64,000 nucleotides of DNA. Origin: Bacteroidota bacterium (GTDB lineage: Bacteria; Bacteroidota; Bacteroidia; Chitinophagales; Chitinophagaceae). Below are positions 45,014 through 54,267 of the stretch, one piece after another. Every line of letters begins with the position of its first letter. Position 1 is the stretch's first letter. The translations under genes were made by a program, and so were the position numbers. The notes below the pieces were generated by a model. It worked only from the letters and a program-made list of their open reading frames with translations, searched no databases and was not told where the DNA came from. The stretch spans positions 112,530 through 176,529 of the forward strand of contig JAFDXI010000161.1 of assembly GCA_018268035.1 (NCBI GenBank), read 5' to 3'.

Positions 45014-46243
45014 ATGGCTACTATAAAACCTTTTAAAGCTTTAAGACCACAAGCACAGTTTGCAAGACAAGTAGCAAGCAAGCCTTATGATGTCCTATCA
45101 AGTGGTGAAGCAAAAGTAGAAGCAAGAGGCAATCCAATTTCTTTCTTACATGTTACAAAAAGTGAAATAGACCTCCCAGCAAAAACGGATATTCATAGTA
45201 CAGAAGTTTATCTGAAAGCAAAAGAAAACCTCGATGCATTTGTAAAAAGAGAAGTATTGTTTTCAGAAAACAAAGAATGCTTTTATATATACCGGCTCAT
45301 AATGAATGGAAGGAGCCAGACAGGACTTGTGGCTGTGAGCAGTATTGACGATTATGAAAATAACATAATCAAAAAACATGAATTGACAAGGCCGGATAAA
45401 GAGAACGACCGCATCAATCATATAAAAACAACAGGAGCACAGACAGGCAATGTTTTTCTTGCATACAGAAATAATAATAAAATAGATGACATCATTGAAA
45501 CCCTGACCACCAAAAAAAGTCCGGTGTATGATTTTGTTGCTGATGATGGCATATCACATAGTTTATGGATTGTAAACGATGATAAACTAATTAGTCAAAT
45601 AGAAGATATTTTTCAAAAAGAAATTAATTGTACATATATCGCTGATGGCCATCACCGTGCTGCATCTGCTGCAAAAGTGCGCAGTGAGCTGGCAGAAAAA
45701 AAAGATGCTGCTGATTATTTTCTCACAACATTATTTCCTGCCAGTCAATTGGAAATACTCGATTATAACCGCGTCATAAAAACATTAAATGATTTAAGCC
45801 ATGCAGAATTTTTAAACCTACTGGAGCAAGATTTTATTGTTGAAAAACAATCATCTGCTTACAAGCCCGAGCGAGCACATTGTTTTGGTTTGTATTTAAA
45901 AAATGAATGGTATAAACTTACTTCTAAAGAAAATACTTACAGCGAAGACCCGATTGGCATTTTGGATGTAACTATTTTGCAGAACAACGTACTTTCAAAA
46001 TATCTCAATATCCATGACCAACGCACTGACAAGAACATAGATTTTGTTGGCGGTATTCGTGGTTTGGAAGAATTGGAGAAAAGAGTTGGCAGTGGAGAAT
46101 GTGTGATGGCATTCAGCCTGCATCCGGTAAGTATTGAACAATTATTCTCTATTGCAGACAGCGGCAATATTATGCCACCCAAGAGCACATGGTTTGAACC
46201 AAAATTAAGGGATGGCCTGGTGACACATCTTATTTATGAATAA
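45014..46243 (+). CDS. DUF1015-family protein, serine-pathway neighbour
   Basis: 409 residues, starting IKPFKALRPQAQFARQVASKPYDVLSSGEA, the family's N-terminal signature (P-F-x-A-x-R-P, PYDV). A central CTYIADGHHRAASAAKVRSEL resembles the ParB/Srx-type box seen in SerK/SbnI-like serine kinases. MPPKSTWFEPKLRDGLVTHLIYE is the conserved end. Biochemical function is not established. Tight linkage to serC suggests a role in serine or phosphoserine metabolism; this is inference. Confidence 0.85.
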   Translation: MATIKPFKALRPQAQFARQVASKPYDVLSSGEAKVEARGNPISFLHVTKSEIDLPAKTDIHSTEVYLKAKENLDAFVKREVLFSENKECFYIYRLIMNGRSQTGLVAVSSIDDYENNIIKKHELTRPDKENDRINHIKTTGAQTGNVFLAYRNNNKIDDIIETLTTKKSPVYDFVADDGISHSLWIVNDDKLISQIEDIFQKEINCTYIADGHHRAASAAKVRSELAEKKDAADYFLTTLFPASQLEILDYNRVIKTLNDLSHAEFLNLLEQDFIVEKQSSAYKPERAHCFGLYLKNEWYKLTSKENTYSEDPIGILDVTILQNNVLSKYLNIHDQRTDKNIDFVGGIRGLEELEKRVGSGECVMAFSLHPVSIEQLFSIADSGNIMPPKSTWFEPKLRDGLVTHLIYE

Positions 46244-46321
46244 GAATTTAACGCCTGCTTTAAATTTACAGGCATGATATTTTATTACAGTGGGGATGAA
46301 AAATGAATTAAAATGTATAGT

Positions 46322-47335
46322 ATGAAAAAAGGTTTTCTCTTATTCATTTCAATCATTACAGTACAAATAATTTTTGCGCAACAATCTGTTGATGCTATCC
46401 GTAAAGATGCAATGGCATCTGCTCAACAACAAGATTTTGCAGGCGCCATTCAAACTCTCGAACAAGGCTTGCAACAATATCCTGACAATCTCGAACTAAT
46501 GAAAGATGAAGCCTATATCGCTTTTTTGAGCAGGGATTATTCAAGAGCACAGGATATAGGCAAAAAAATTATTCAACGTAGCGATGCTGATTTCCAAAGT
46601 TACCAGATACTGGGTATGACATACAAAGCCATTGCTGAATATAAAGACGCAGATAAACTATATAAAGAAGGGATAAAAAAGTTTCCGAAAAGTGGGGTAT
46701 TATATTGTGATTATGGCGATATGCTTACTCAATATGATAATAAAAAAGGTGCCATCCTGCAATGGGAAAAGGGGATTGCTGAAGACCCCAATTACAGTGG
46801 GAATTATTACTATGCTTCCAAATATTATGCAGATAATAACAATATTTTCTGGAGTACTGTTTATGGAGAAATATTCGTAAACATTGAAAGCCTGAGCAAT
46901 CGTACTACTGAAATAAAAAACCTTTTGCTCAATGATTATAAGAATTTATTAAGCACACAAGCCAACCTCAATGCTTTGAAGAATGGTGGCAATAATTTTG
47001 AAAAAGCTGTAGCTACATCTATGCTTACTGCAATGGAAACTGAAACAGGTGATATCTCCCCTGAAATGATTACTGCATTTCGTACAAGATTTTTATTGAA
47101 TTGGGAAAATACCAATGCTAATTTATTCCCTTACAAATTGTTTGATTACAGTTTACAATTATTACGTGCAGGCATGTTTGATGCTTACAACCAATGGTTG
47201 TTTGGTTCCATCATCAACAAAAATAAATTTGACAACTGGGTTTATACCCATGATGAAGAAATGCAAACTTTTACCCAAATGCAAAGAAATGTTTTATTCA
47301 AAATGCCAGTTGAACAATACTACGGCAACAATTAA
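46322..47335 (+). CDS. Exported TPR protein
   Basis: About 337 residues. The signal peptide is MKKGFLLFISIITVQIIFAQ, with the ATG at 46322; one at 46313 would add three residues. TPR-like pairs fill the first half: DAMASAQQQDFAGAIQTLEQGLQQYPDNLELMKDEAYIAFLSRDYSRAQDIGKKII, then YKAIAEYKDADKLYKEGIKKFPKSG. The second half is helical without a known domain (ISPEMITAFRTRFLLNWENTNANLFPYKLFDYSLQLL). Probably a periplasmic scaffold. No functional partner is visible. Confidence 0.75.
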   Translation: MKKGFLLFISIITVQIIFAQQSVDAIRKDAMASAQQQDFAGAIQTLEQGLQQYPDNLELMKDEAYIAFLSRDYSRAQDIGKKIIQRSDADFQSYQILGMTYKAIAEYKDADKLYKEGIKKFPKSGVLYCDYGDMLTQYDNKKGAILQWEKGIAEDPNYSGNYYYASKYYADNNNIFWSTVYGEIFVNIESLSNRTTEIKNLLLNDYKNLLSTQANLNALKNGGNNFEKAVATSMLTAMETETGDISPEMITAFRTRFLLNWENTNANLFPYKLFDYSLQLLRAGMFDAYNQWLFGSIINKNKFDNWVYTHDEEMQTFTQMQRNVLFKMPVEQYYGNN

Positions 47336-47372
47336 ATCAAAATTTATTTAACATCTGAAGAAAATATTCAGG

Positions 47373-47900
47373 TTATTTTGTAGTCTCACTTCCCATTTGT
47401 TCGCCTAATTTTTCATATTCAATATCATTAGGTTCCCACAATTCAATTTTATTTCCTTCTGCATCTAAAATGTGGACGAATTTTCCATAGTCGTAACTTT
47501 CAATTGAGTCAACAATTGTAACACCATTATTTTTTAATTCTTCCACCAATGACTCCAGGTTTTCAACCCTATAGTTAATCATGAAATCTTTTGTGGAAGG
47601 ATCAAAGTATTTTGTATTTTCCTTAAAAGGGCTCCAGGTTGTAAACCCTTTCTTTGTACTGTCAGCTCCCTGGTACCATTCAAAAACTGCACCATATTGA
47701 TTGGTATTTATACCCAGGTTTTTTTGATACCATTCCCTCATTTTGCCCGGGTCTTTGCATTTAAAAAAAATGCCTCCGATGCCAGTTACTTTTTTCATGT
47801 TTGTTGCATTTTGATTTTTAGTTGTAAGTATGGTTTTAAAAGCAAAGCCACACAGAAATGATGAAGCAATTATTATAATCAGTATTGATACTCTTTTCAT
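47373..47900 (-). CDS. VOC (glyoxalase/dioxygenase-fold) protein with N-terminal membrane anchor
   Basis: About 175 residues. From the ATG at 47900 a hydrophobic segment (VSILIIIIASSFLCGFAF) precedes the VOC domain, which itself starts with a Met (MKKVTGIGGIFFKCKDPGKMREWYQKNLGI). The domain carries the paired beta-alpha-beta-beta-beta modules, ending YGKFVHILDAEGNKIELWEPND with the terminal metal-ligand Glu (E in IELWEP). Translation from the inner Met would give an ordinary cytoplasmic VOC protein, so localisation is uncertain. Substrate is unknown. Confidence 0.78.
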   Translation of the reverse strand: MKRVSILIIIIASSFLCGFAFKTILTTKNQNATNMKKVTGIGGIFFKCKDPGKMREWYQKNLGINTNQYGAVFEWYQGADSTKKGFTTWSPFKENTKYFDPSTKDFMINYRVENLESLVEELKNNGVTIVDSIESYDYGKFVHILDAEGNKIELWEPNDIEYEKLGEQMGSETTK

Positions 47901-47939
47901 GTTATAAAAACTTTTTCTGAATTTAAGTTCTATAAACAA

Positions 47940-48489
47940 ATTATTATACCAAAATATGATATACAGTCATCTAAACAATTACTTCATTCAATTATAATTG
48001 AAAAAGGCAATTGAAAATATTTTTTGTACAGGTATTTCAAAAATGTTTATCCAAAAGAAACCTTCCTTTATTTTGAAACCAATGTTTTCACTCTTTAATA
48101 AACAATATTAACCGAAAGTTAGTTTACATTTTGCTTATTTCTATAGCTCAAAGATGCCGGTTAATAACCGGCATCTTTATCATTGAAGCATTGTTAGCAA
48201 CGACCAATAAACGAATATCTAGAAGATTTTAAAAGCTGTTACTAATGTAACAGAGGGTAATATTTTCAAATATCAATTTCCTTTTTAAGGCAGCTCGACG
48301 AATTTAATTCATAACGACAGCAATAAAAAAAGAAATTATTGAATGGTAATTCCGTACTATTAAACGTAACTTTTTGCAGAAAGGGAACTTTGAAATCAAA
48401 ATATTTTTTTGTTGTTTAATTTCATTACGAATGTAATATCCTGCTTTTGAATATCAACAGAAGGTGTTGTTATTGTTTGGTTACATTCC
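47940..48489. other. 550-bp intergenic region with a perfect 29-bp palindrome
   Basis: Downstream of the giant repeat gene and upstream of the VOC gene. The palindrome AAAGATGCCGGTTA-A-(complement) at 48150-48178 has 14-bp arms but no long T-run on either side, so it is not a clear terminator. A second small stem, CTGTTAC-TAAT-GTAACAG, lies at 48236-48253. No coding frame is visible. Confidence 0.45.
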
Positions 48490-48523
48490 AAAAAAAGATG
48501 CTGCATTCATGAATACAGCATCT
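48490..48523 (-). terminator. Terminator of the giant repeat-protein gene
   Basis: On the minus strand AGATGCTG...CAGCATCT closes a near-perfect 13-bp stem (one mismatch), followed by seven T, 21 nt past the stop. Confidence 0.82.
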
Positions 48524-48544
48524 TCCAGGAAAAATGAATATCTT

Positions 48545-51500
48545 TTATTCTACTTTAACAAAAGAGCCTTTCAAAACCTTTCCATTGGTCAAAACAGATA
48601 CTACATAGTTTCCGCTCTGTAAACCAGCTATATTTATTTGAATGTTGTTTGAAAAATTGCCCTGGAGTTTTTGCTGAATAACTTTGTTACCACTCATCCC
48701 CGTAATTATGACAACAACATCTCCCTTTAATGGCTGGGTAAATTTTAAATTAGCTGTTGCATGTGCCGGGTTTGGAAAAATCACAAATGAACTAATCGCA
48801 TCTTCAGAAATTTTATTGATGCTGCTGTTTTCAGCAATAGCATTGTTATTACTTTCAAGGCTGAAGTTATTGTTACCAGGTAATTTATATACAGCAAACC
48901 CACCTCTTGATTTACCACCAATAACATTAAAATAACCACCGGATAGTAACACATTGTCTGTTACTATCATACTTCTTACCTGGTTATTAGGAGACTGGTC
49001 GAACGGCAGTAAAGTTGTACCTGAGCTTGTTCTCACGGCAGCCATTCTGGTACGATTAGTGGAATTGATCTGAGAGAAATTTCCACCAACATAAACTGTA
49101 TCAGTTGAAGCTGCAATTCCATAAACGGTACTGTTGGCATTGGGGTTCCATGAATTTAACACGCCTGAAGAAGTATTATAAGATGCCAGGTAATTGCGTG
49201 AGGTACCTCCTGATGAAGAAAAGCTACCACCAGCATATAAAGTGTTACTATTTCTCCATAACGTATTCACATAGCTATTCATGTTTGGATTGAATGAAGT
49301 AACATTACCATTAGTATTATTTACAGCTGCCAAATAATTCCTTGTTGTTCCTCCATTCAATGTAGTGAATTGCCCGCCAATATAAATAGTGGACCCATTA
49401 ATTGCCAGTGCAAATACCTGGCTATTTGCATTGGGATCCCATGATTGCAAAGCGGCACTTGTATTTAATGCAGCAACATAATTTCTGGTAGTTGATTTTA
49501 CTGAGTTAAAATAACCGCCTACATATAAAATATTAGACGCATCAAAAGCCAAAGTATTTACAGTACCCTGAGAGCCATTGATTAATACCACAGGATCAAA
49601 ACTTGTTGCAGACCCTGTGCTTACATTAACTGCACCGAGGCTTGTCCTTGCTACACCTGCAAGCTGGTTATAACTTCCACCGACATAAAGATTATTCCCG
49701 TTTTGAGTCAGAGCATACACATAACCATTGCAGCCGGGGTTCCAGGAAGTAATTAAGCCGGATGCAGAATCTATCTGGGCAATGTTTGCCCTTGGTGCCC
49801 CTTTACAGAAAGTAAAATCTCCGCCAAATAAAATATTAGAACCGGATTTTGTAATATATCTCACATAGTTATTTGCATCAGGGTGCCAGCCTTGAAGTGC
49901 TGCATTTGATACACTCACTTTGGCAATGTTATTTCTTGTACTGCCTTTAACCATATCAAAACTTCCGCCGATATACACATAATCAGAATCAGCAGCTATT
50001 GAATACCCATCACCATAAGCAGGCACACCGTTTTTTGAAAGTTGAGGGTTCCAGCCTAATAAAGAGCCATTGGTTAAATTAAAGGCAGCAGCCCCATTAT
50101 GTTGCAACCCTCCCACATTATCAAAGTAACCAGCAATAAATATCTTGTTGCTGGTTACAGCAATATCAAAAACATAAGAATCTGGCCCGGGGTTCCATGA
50201 ATTAGCATATCCTGTGGTGAGGTTAAATGCAGTTACATAACTTCTTGCATTATACTTTTCATAAATAAAATTGCCACCCATAGCAATATTGTTATCATTT
50301 AAAGCAATTACCACTGGATAGTTATCTAGGCTGGGATTCCAGGATTGTAATGCAGCATTGCTTACTTTAAATTTAGCTACAAAATTGCGGGTTGTATTTC
50401 CTGATTTATTAAAATAACCGCCAACATATACCATTGAATCATTAACTGCTACAGCATAACAATCTGCATAAGAAGCAGTACCATTATAGTTCAAATCGGC
50501 AGACCATGAATTTAAACTACCGGTCGCCAGGTTAAATGAGGCAAGACCTGCCTTTGCAGTTCCATTGATATGATCAAATTGTCCAGCAGCATATAGATGG
50601 TTTGTATTTTTAGCAAGATCATAAACGTAAGAGTCAGGATTAGGATTAAAACCAGAAGCGGTTCCACTTGAATTTTTCAGCATCCCCAAATAGTTTCTGT
50701 TTGCATAATTACTATAATTGAATGAGCCGCCATATAAAATATTACTACCACTGATATAAATAGCATATACCCAACCATCCGGTGATGGGTTAGTGTTATT
50801 TATTGAATTATCAGAAAGTTTTAAAGCTGAAAAATTATAGCGGGTTTTTGATCCTGCTTTATCAAAGTTGCCTCCAACATAAACAACCGAACTATTAGCA
50901 GTAACACTCCGTACATTAACACCATTGGCTGAGCCATTTAAGGTTAGTTTAAAATCAATATTATCTATTGCACCAGTTTTTAAATTATACGATGCAAAAC
51001 CGGTTCTTGATTGCCCATCAGCGCTGGTAAACTGACCACCTAAAAATATTCTGCTTGAGTTAGATGCCACATCATATACATAAGAATTTAAATTAGGCGC
51101 CCACGCAACATATTTACCTGTACTATATCTTAATGCAGCAGCATAAGTGCGGGCGCTTTCCTGGAAAGCACCAAAACTTCCACCAAGAATAATATTTGAA
51201 CCATCAATAGTGATAAAAGAAACAACGTTGTTTGGCATAGGGTTCCATCCTGCTAAAGTACTGTTTGATGTATTGCTTGCAGCAAGATAATTACGGGCCG
51301 TACTGCCTACTGAAGTAAAATATCCTCCATAATATAAATTACTACCAGACTTCCATATTGTATTTACTGTGCTATTAGGGCCGGGATTAAATGATGTAAG
51401 TGCACCTGAAGAAATCGTTATACCTGCAATATAATTACGGCTTGTAGAAGAAATTGTTGTAAAACTTCCCCCTATATAACAGGTAGAGCCATCAATAAAT

Positions 51501-54064
51501 ATCGCATTTACTGTGCTATTTGCTGTTGCCCAATTAACAGCAACACCTGTAGTATTATTTAATTTAACAAGATAGTTGCGACTAACACCACCAATAGTAC
51601 TAAAACTGCCTCCGGCAAGGATGTTATTTCCTGAAACGGCTATAGCATTAACAGTACTATTTGCATTCGGATCCCAAGATGCATCCAAACTTCCACTTGT
51701 ATTAAATTTAGCAAGCCTGTTTCTTGTGGTTGAGCCATTAACCTGAGTAAAAGAACCTCCTGCATAAATATTAGTACCATCAGAAGCTAAAGAATACACA
51801 TAACTGTTTAATGAGCTATTCCATGTTTTGTTGCTGCCCGGATTATTTGTACCAATAGCTGATATATATGGTTTAGATGCTCCATTACAGGTAGTAAAAG
51901 CTCCACCAATATAAAGCGTGTTTCCTGAAAGCAACATTGTATAAACTTCGCTATTTACAATCGGCGCCCATGCAGTCACAACTTTAAAAGATGAATTGAC
52001 ATGTGCCAGATATGGTTGGTTTACGCCACCAATTACAGTGAAGCTCCCACCAACAAAATAGCCACCACTACCATCTGGTACTGCGCATCGTATCTGCCCA
52101 TTGGTAGCCGGAAAATTAATATCCGGAACAACAGAACCTGTTGAGATTTTTGCAGAGTAATTACTGTAATATCCTGTATGGCCAAAAGCGCCTCCTGTTA
52201 TCACAGAATCACCCCTAACATTTAATTTATATACAACATAATCAAAACCAACAAACCCTGTCACAGGAGTTGCATCAGATTTTGTAATAGCTGCAAACCT
52301 GAATGCTGATTTGCCCCCTATTGTTGTAAAGTTGCCCCCTGCAAAAACAACTGTATCTTTTACTGCCAGTGAATTAACTGAACTATTGGCGTTAGGATCC
52401 CATGAATTTAACGCTCCGGTTGTTGCATTTACTGCTGCCAGATAATTTCTTGTTGAACCATTGATAGATGTGAAACTACCACCAATATATAACTTAGTGC
52501 CATCCTTTACAATTGAATTGATAACATTATTACTGGTTACATTAAATGATGCATCAACTGTTTTATTGGAAAGTATATGGGCAATATATGTTTTACTAAC
52601 ACCGCCTATGACAGTAAAACTTCCACCAACATACCAGCCATTGCTGCCGTCTGAAATGATGCAGGAAATATTACCATTTGCATTTGGTAAGTCCTGGTTT
52701 GGTATAGCAGAATTGGTTTTGATGCTCCCGAGATAATCTGTTCTAAAGCCAAGTTTAGAGAAAGAACCTCCAACAAAAACAGAATCGCCATTTGTCAGCA
52801 GTTTATAAACAGTGCTATTTGCATTTACTGCACCATCCAACAGGTTACCATCAGAATTATTTACACGTGCAAGATAAGATCGTAGTTTACCTTTTACTGT
52901 TGTAAATGAACCTGCAAGATAGACTGCTGTATCGCTAACTATAGCAATAGAATAAACTGTAGAATTTGGCCCTGGATTCCAGGAAAACAATGAACCTGTA
53001 CTCGAATTGACTGAAGCAGCATAATTCCTGTTTGTTCCATTAATACTTGTGAAGCTGCCACCAATAAATAATTTATTTCCAGATTTTACTATTGTTTTTA
53101 CTTCACTATTGCAATTCGCTGTAAAAGATGAAACTACAACTTTTGAAGAGTTGATATGTGCCAGGTTTGATTTACTAACACCACCAATTACTGAAAAACT
53201 TCCACCGATATACCATCCCCCATTTCCATCAGGAACCACAGTGCGGACCACACCATTTGTAACAGGAAAATCCATATTAGGTATATCATTGGTTTGTGTT
53301 GTTAAAGAAAGGTAATTAGTTTGAAAACCGGTTTGTGAAAAAGCGCCGCCTATTAATATGGTATCACCTTTGGGCAAGATTTTATAAACAGTACTATTCA
53401 CTGTTGCAAACCCATTTTTTGCATTCCCATTTGTTTTATCAAGCACAGCAAAATAAGGTTTGTTCTTACCACCAATGGTTGTAAAACTTCCTCCCGCATA
53501 CACATTAGTATTATCAGCACAAACTGTATTTACTGTACTGTTTGCAGAAGGGTTAAATGATAAAAGGTTACCCGTAGTGGAATTAACTGCTGCTATATAA
53601 TTCCTGCTGCTGCCATTTACAGTAGTAAAACTGCCACCAATATATAAAGTTGAACCTTTTTTATAAATAGAATAAACATAGCTGTTAACTACTACACTAA
53701 ATGCAGGATCAATAGTTTTATTTGATAACACATGCGCTATTGAATTAATAGCAACACCATCTGCACTGCTAAATGTGCCACCAACATACCAGCCTCCACT
53801 ACCATCTGAAACAGCACACCTTGAACTGTTGTTGAATGCAGGAAAATCCATGTTTGGGAAATCTTTGGTTTGAGTAACCAATGCAGAGGAACCTGTCATT
53901 AATCCCACATAGTTAAATGCCCCGCCAATGTAATATTTACCAGCGTTTTTATATACTGAGTAAACAGTACCATCAGTAGAACTCATGTTCTTTTCAAGTG
54001 TTTGAGCGTGCAAACATGCACAAAGTGTTAGCATTGCTAAGCAATAAAGTAATAGTGTTTTCAT
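48545..54064 (-). CDS. Giant T9SS-secreted protein of about 35 delta-60-like (DUF5122) repeats
   Basis: 1839 residues from the ATG at 54064 (MKTLLLYCLAMLTLCACLHAQ, signal peptide); an ATG 22 codons upstream is less likely. About 35 repeats of 46-55 residues follow, each with the core V-Y-x-I...L-Y-x-G-G-S-F-T-x-I-N-G then S-R-N-Y-L-A-A-V-N. This is the delta-60/DUF5122 pattern thought to form beta-propeller blades. Units 2-17 repeat in groups of four, units 20-31 in groups of three. The last about 75 residues are a T9SS type A sorting domain (SFVIFPNPAHATANLKF ... LQSGNYVVSVLTNGKVLKGSFVKVE). Probably a surface adhesin or binding protein. Confidence 0.9.
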   Translation of the reverse strand: MKTLLLYCLAMLTLCACLHAQTLEKNMSSTDGTVYSVYKNAGKYYIGGAFNYVGLMTGSSALVTQTKDFPNMDFPAFNNSSRCAVSDGSGGWYVGGTFSSADGVAINSIAHVLSNKTIDPAFSVVVNSYVYSIYKKGSTLYIGGSFTTVNGSSRNYIAAVNSTTGNLLSFNPSANSTVNTVCADNTNVYAGGSFTTIGGKNKPYFAVLDKTNGNAKNGFATVNSTVYKILPKGDTILIGGAFSQTGFQTNYLSLTTQTNDIPNMDFPVTNGVVRTVVPDGNGGWYIGGSFSVIGGVSKSNLAHINSSKVVVSSFTANCNSEVKTIVKSGNKLFIGGSFTSINGTNRNYAASVNSSTGSLFSWNPGPNSTVYSIAIVSDTAVYLAGSFTTVKGKLRSYLARVNNSDGNLLDGAVNANSTVYKLLTNGDSVFVGGSFSKLGFRTDYLGSIKTNSAIPNQDLPNANGNISCIISDGSNGWYVGGSFTVIGGVSKTYIAHILSNKTVDASFNVTSNNVINSIVKDGTKLYIGGSFTSINGSTRNYLAAVNATTGALNSWDPNANSSVNSLAVKDTVVFAGGNFTTIGGKSAFRFAAITKSDATPVTGFVGFDYVVYKLNVRGDSVITGGAFGHTGYYSNYSAKISTGSVVPDINFPATNGQIRCAVPDGSGGYFVGGSFTVIGGVNQPYLAHVNSSFKVVTAWAPIVNSEVYTMLLSGNTLYIGGAFTTCNGASKPYISAIGTNNPGSNKTWNSSLNSYVYSLASDGTNIYAGGSFTQVNGSTTRNRLAKFNTSGSLDASWDPNANSTVNAIAVSGNNILAGGSFSTIGGVSRNYLVKLNNTTGVAVNWATANSTVNAIFIDGSTCYIGGSFTTISSTSRNYIAGITISSGALTSFNPGPNSTVNTIWKSGSNLYYGGYFTSVGSTARNYLAASNTSNSTLAGWNPMPNNVVSFITIDGSNIILGGSFGAFQESARTYAAALRYSTGKYVAWAPNLNSYVYDVASNSSRIFLGGQFTSADGQSRTGFASYNLKTGAIDNIDFKLTLNGSANGVNVRSVTANSSVVYVGGNFDKAGSKTRYNFSALKLSDNSINNTNPSPDGWVYAIYISGSNILYGGSFNYSNYANRNYLGMLKNSSGTASGFNPNPDSYVYDLAKNTNHLYAAGQFDHINGTAKAGLASFNLATGSLNSWSADLNYNGTASYADCYAVAVNDSMVYVGGYFNKSGNTTRNFVAKFKVSNAALQSWNPSLDNYPVVIALNDNNIAMGGNFIYEKYNARSYVTAFNLTTGYANSWNPGPDSYVFDIAVTSNKIFIAGYFDNVGGLQHNGAAAFNLTNGSLLGWNPQLSKNGVPAYGDGYSIAADSDYVYIGGSFDMVKGSTRNNIAKVSVSNAALQGWHPDANNYVRYITKSGSNILFGGDFTFCKGAPRANIAQIDSASGLITSWNPGCNGYVYALTQNGNNLYVGGSYNQLAGVARTSLGAVNVSTGSATSFDPVVLINGSQGTVNTLAFDASNILYVGGYFNSVKSTTRNYVAALNTSAALQSWDPNANSQVFALAINGSTIYIGGQFTTLNGGTTRNYLAAVNNTNGNVTSFNPNMNSYVNTLWRNSNTLYAGGSFSSSGGTSRNYLASYNTSSGVLNSWNPNANSTVYGIAASTDTVYVGGNFSQINSTNRTRMAAVRTSSGTTLLPFDQSPNNQVRSMIVTDNVLLSGGYFNVIGGKSRGGFAVYKLPGNNNFSLESNNNAIAENSSINKISEDAISSFVIFPNPAHATANLKFTQPLKGDVVVIITGMSGNKVIQQKLQGNFSNNIQINIAGLQSGNYVVSVLTNGKVLKGSFVKVE

Positions 54065-54267
54065 TTTGAAATGTTTTTGTATTAGTGTATTAGTCGCAGC
54101 AAATGGCATTACGAAACTATGACCAGGCAAAAACTTATCTTAATCCGGTTATTAAATGGTACAATTAGATTATTGAGCGGAGATGACCATAAGCTGTTTC
54201 ATAAATTTACAGAAAATAGAATTCAAAAAATTTCATCAAAAAAAATATTTGAATACAGGGCTAAAAA

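Noticed and set aside
5840..48205. The shared 10-mer GTTAGCAACG near 5850 (minus strand) and 48195 (plus strand)
   Set aside because: One shared 10-mer has a fair chance of arising at random, and the flanks do not match.
48545..54064. Regular nucleotide repeats, considered as a CRISPR array or tandem repeat
   Set aside because: The repeats are protein-coding in one frame, vary in sequence and are 140-165 nt long with no spacers.
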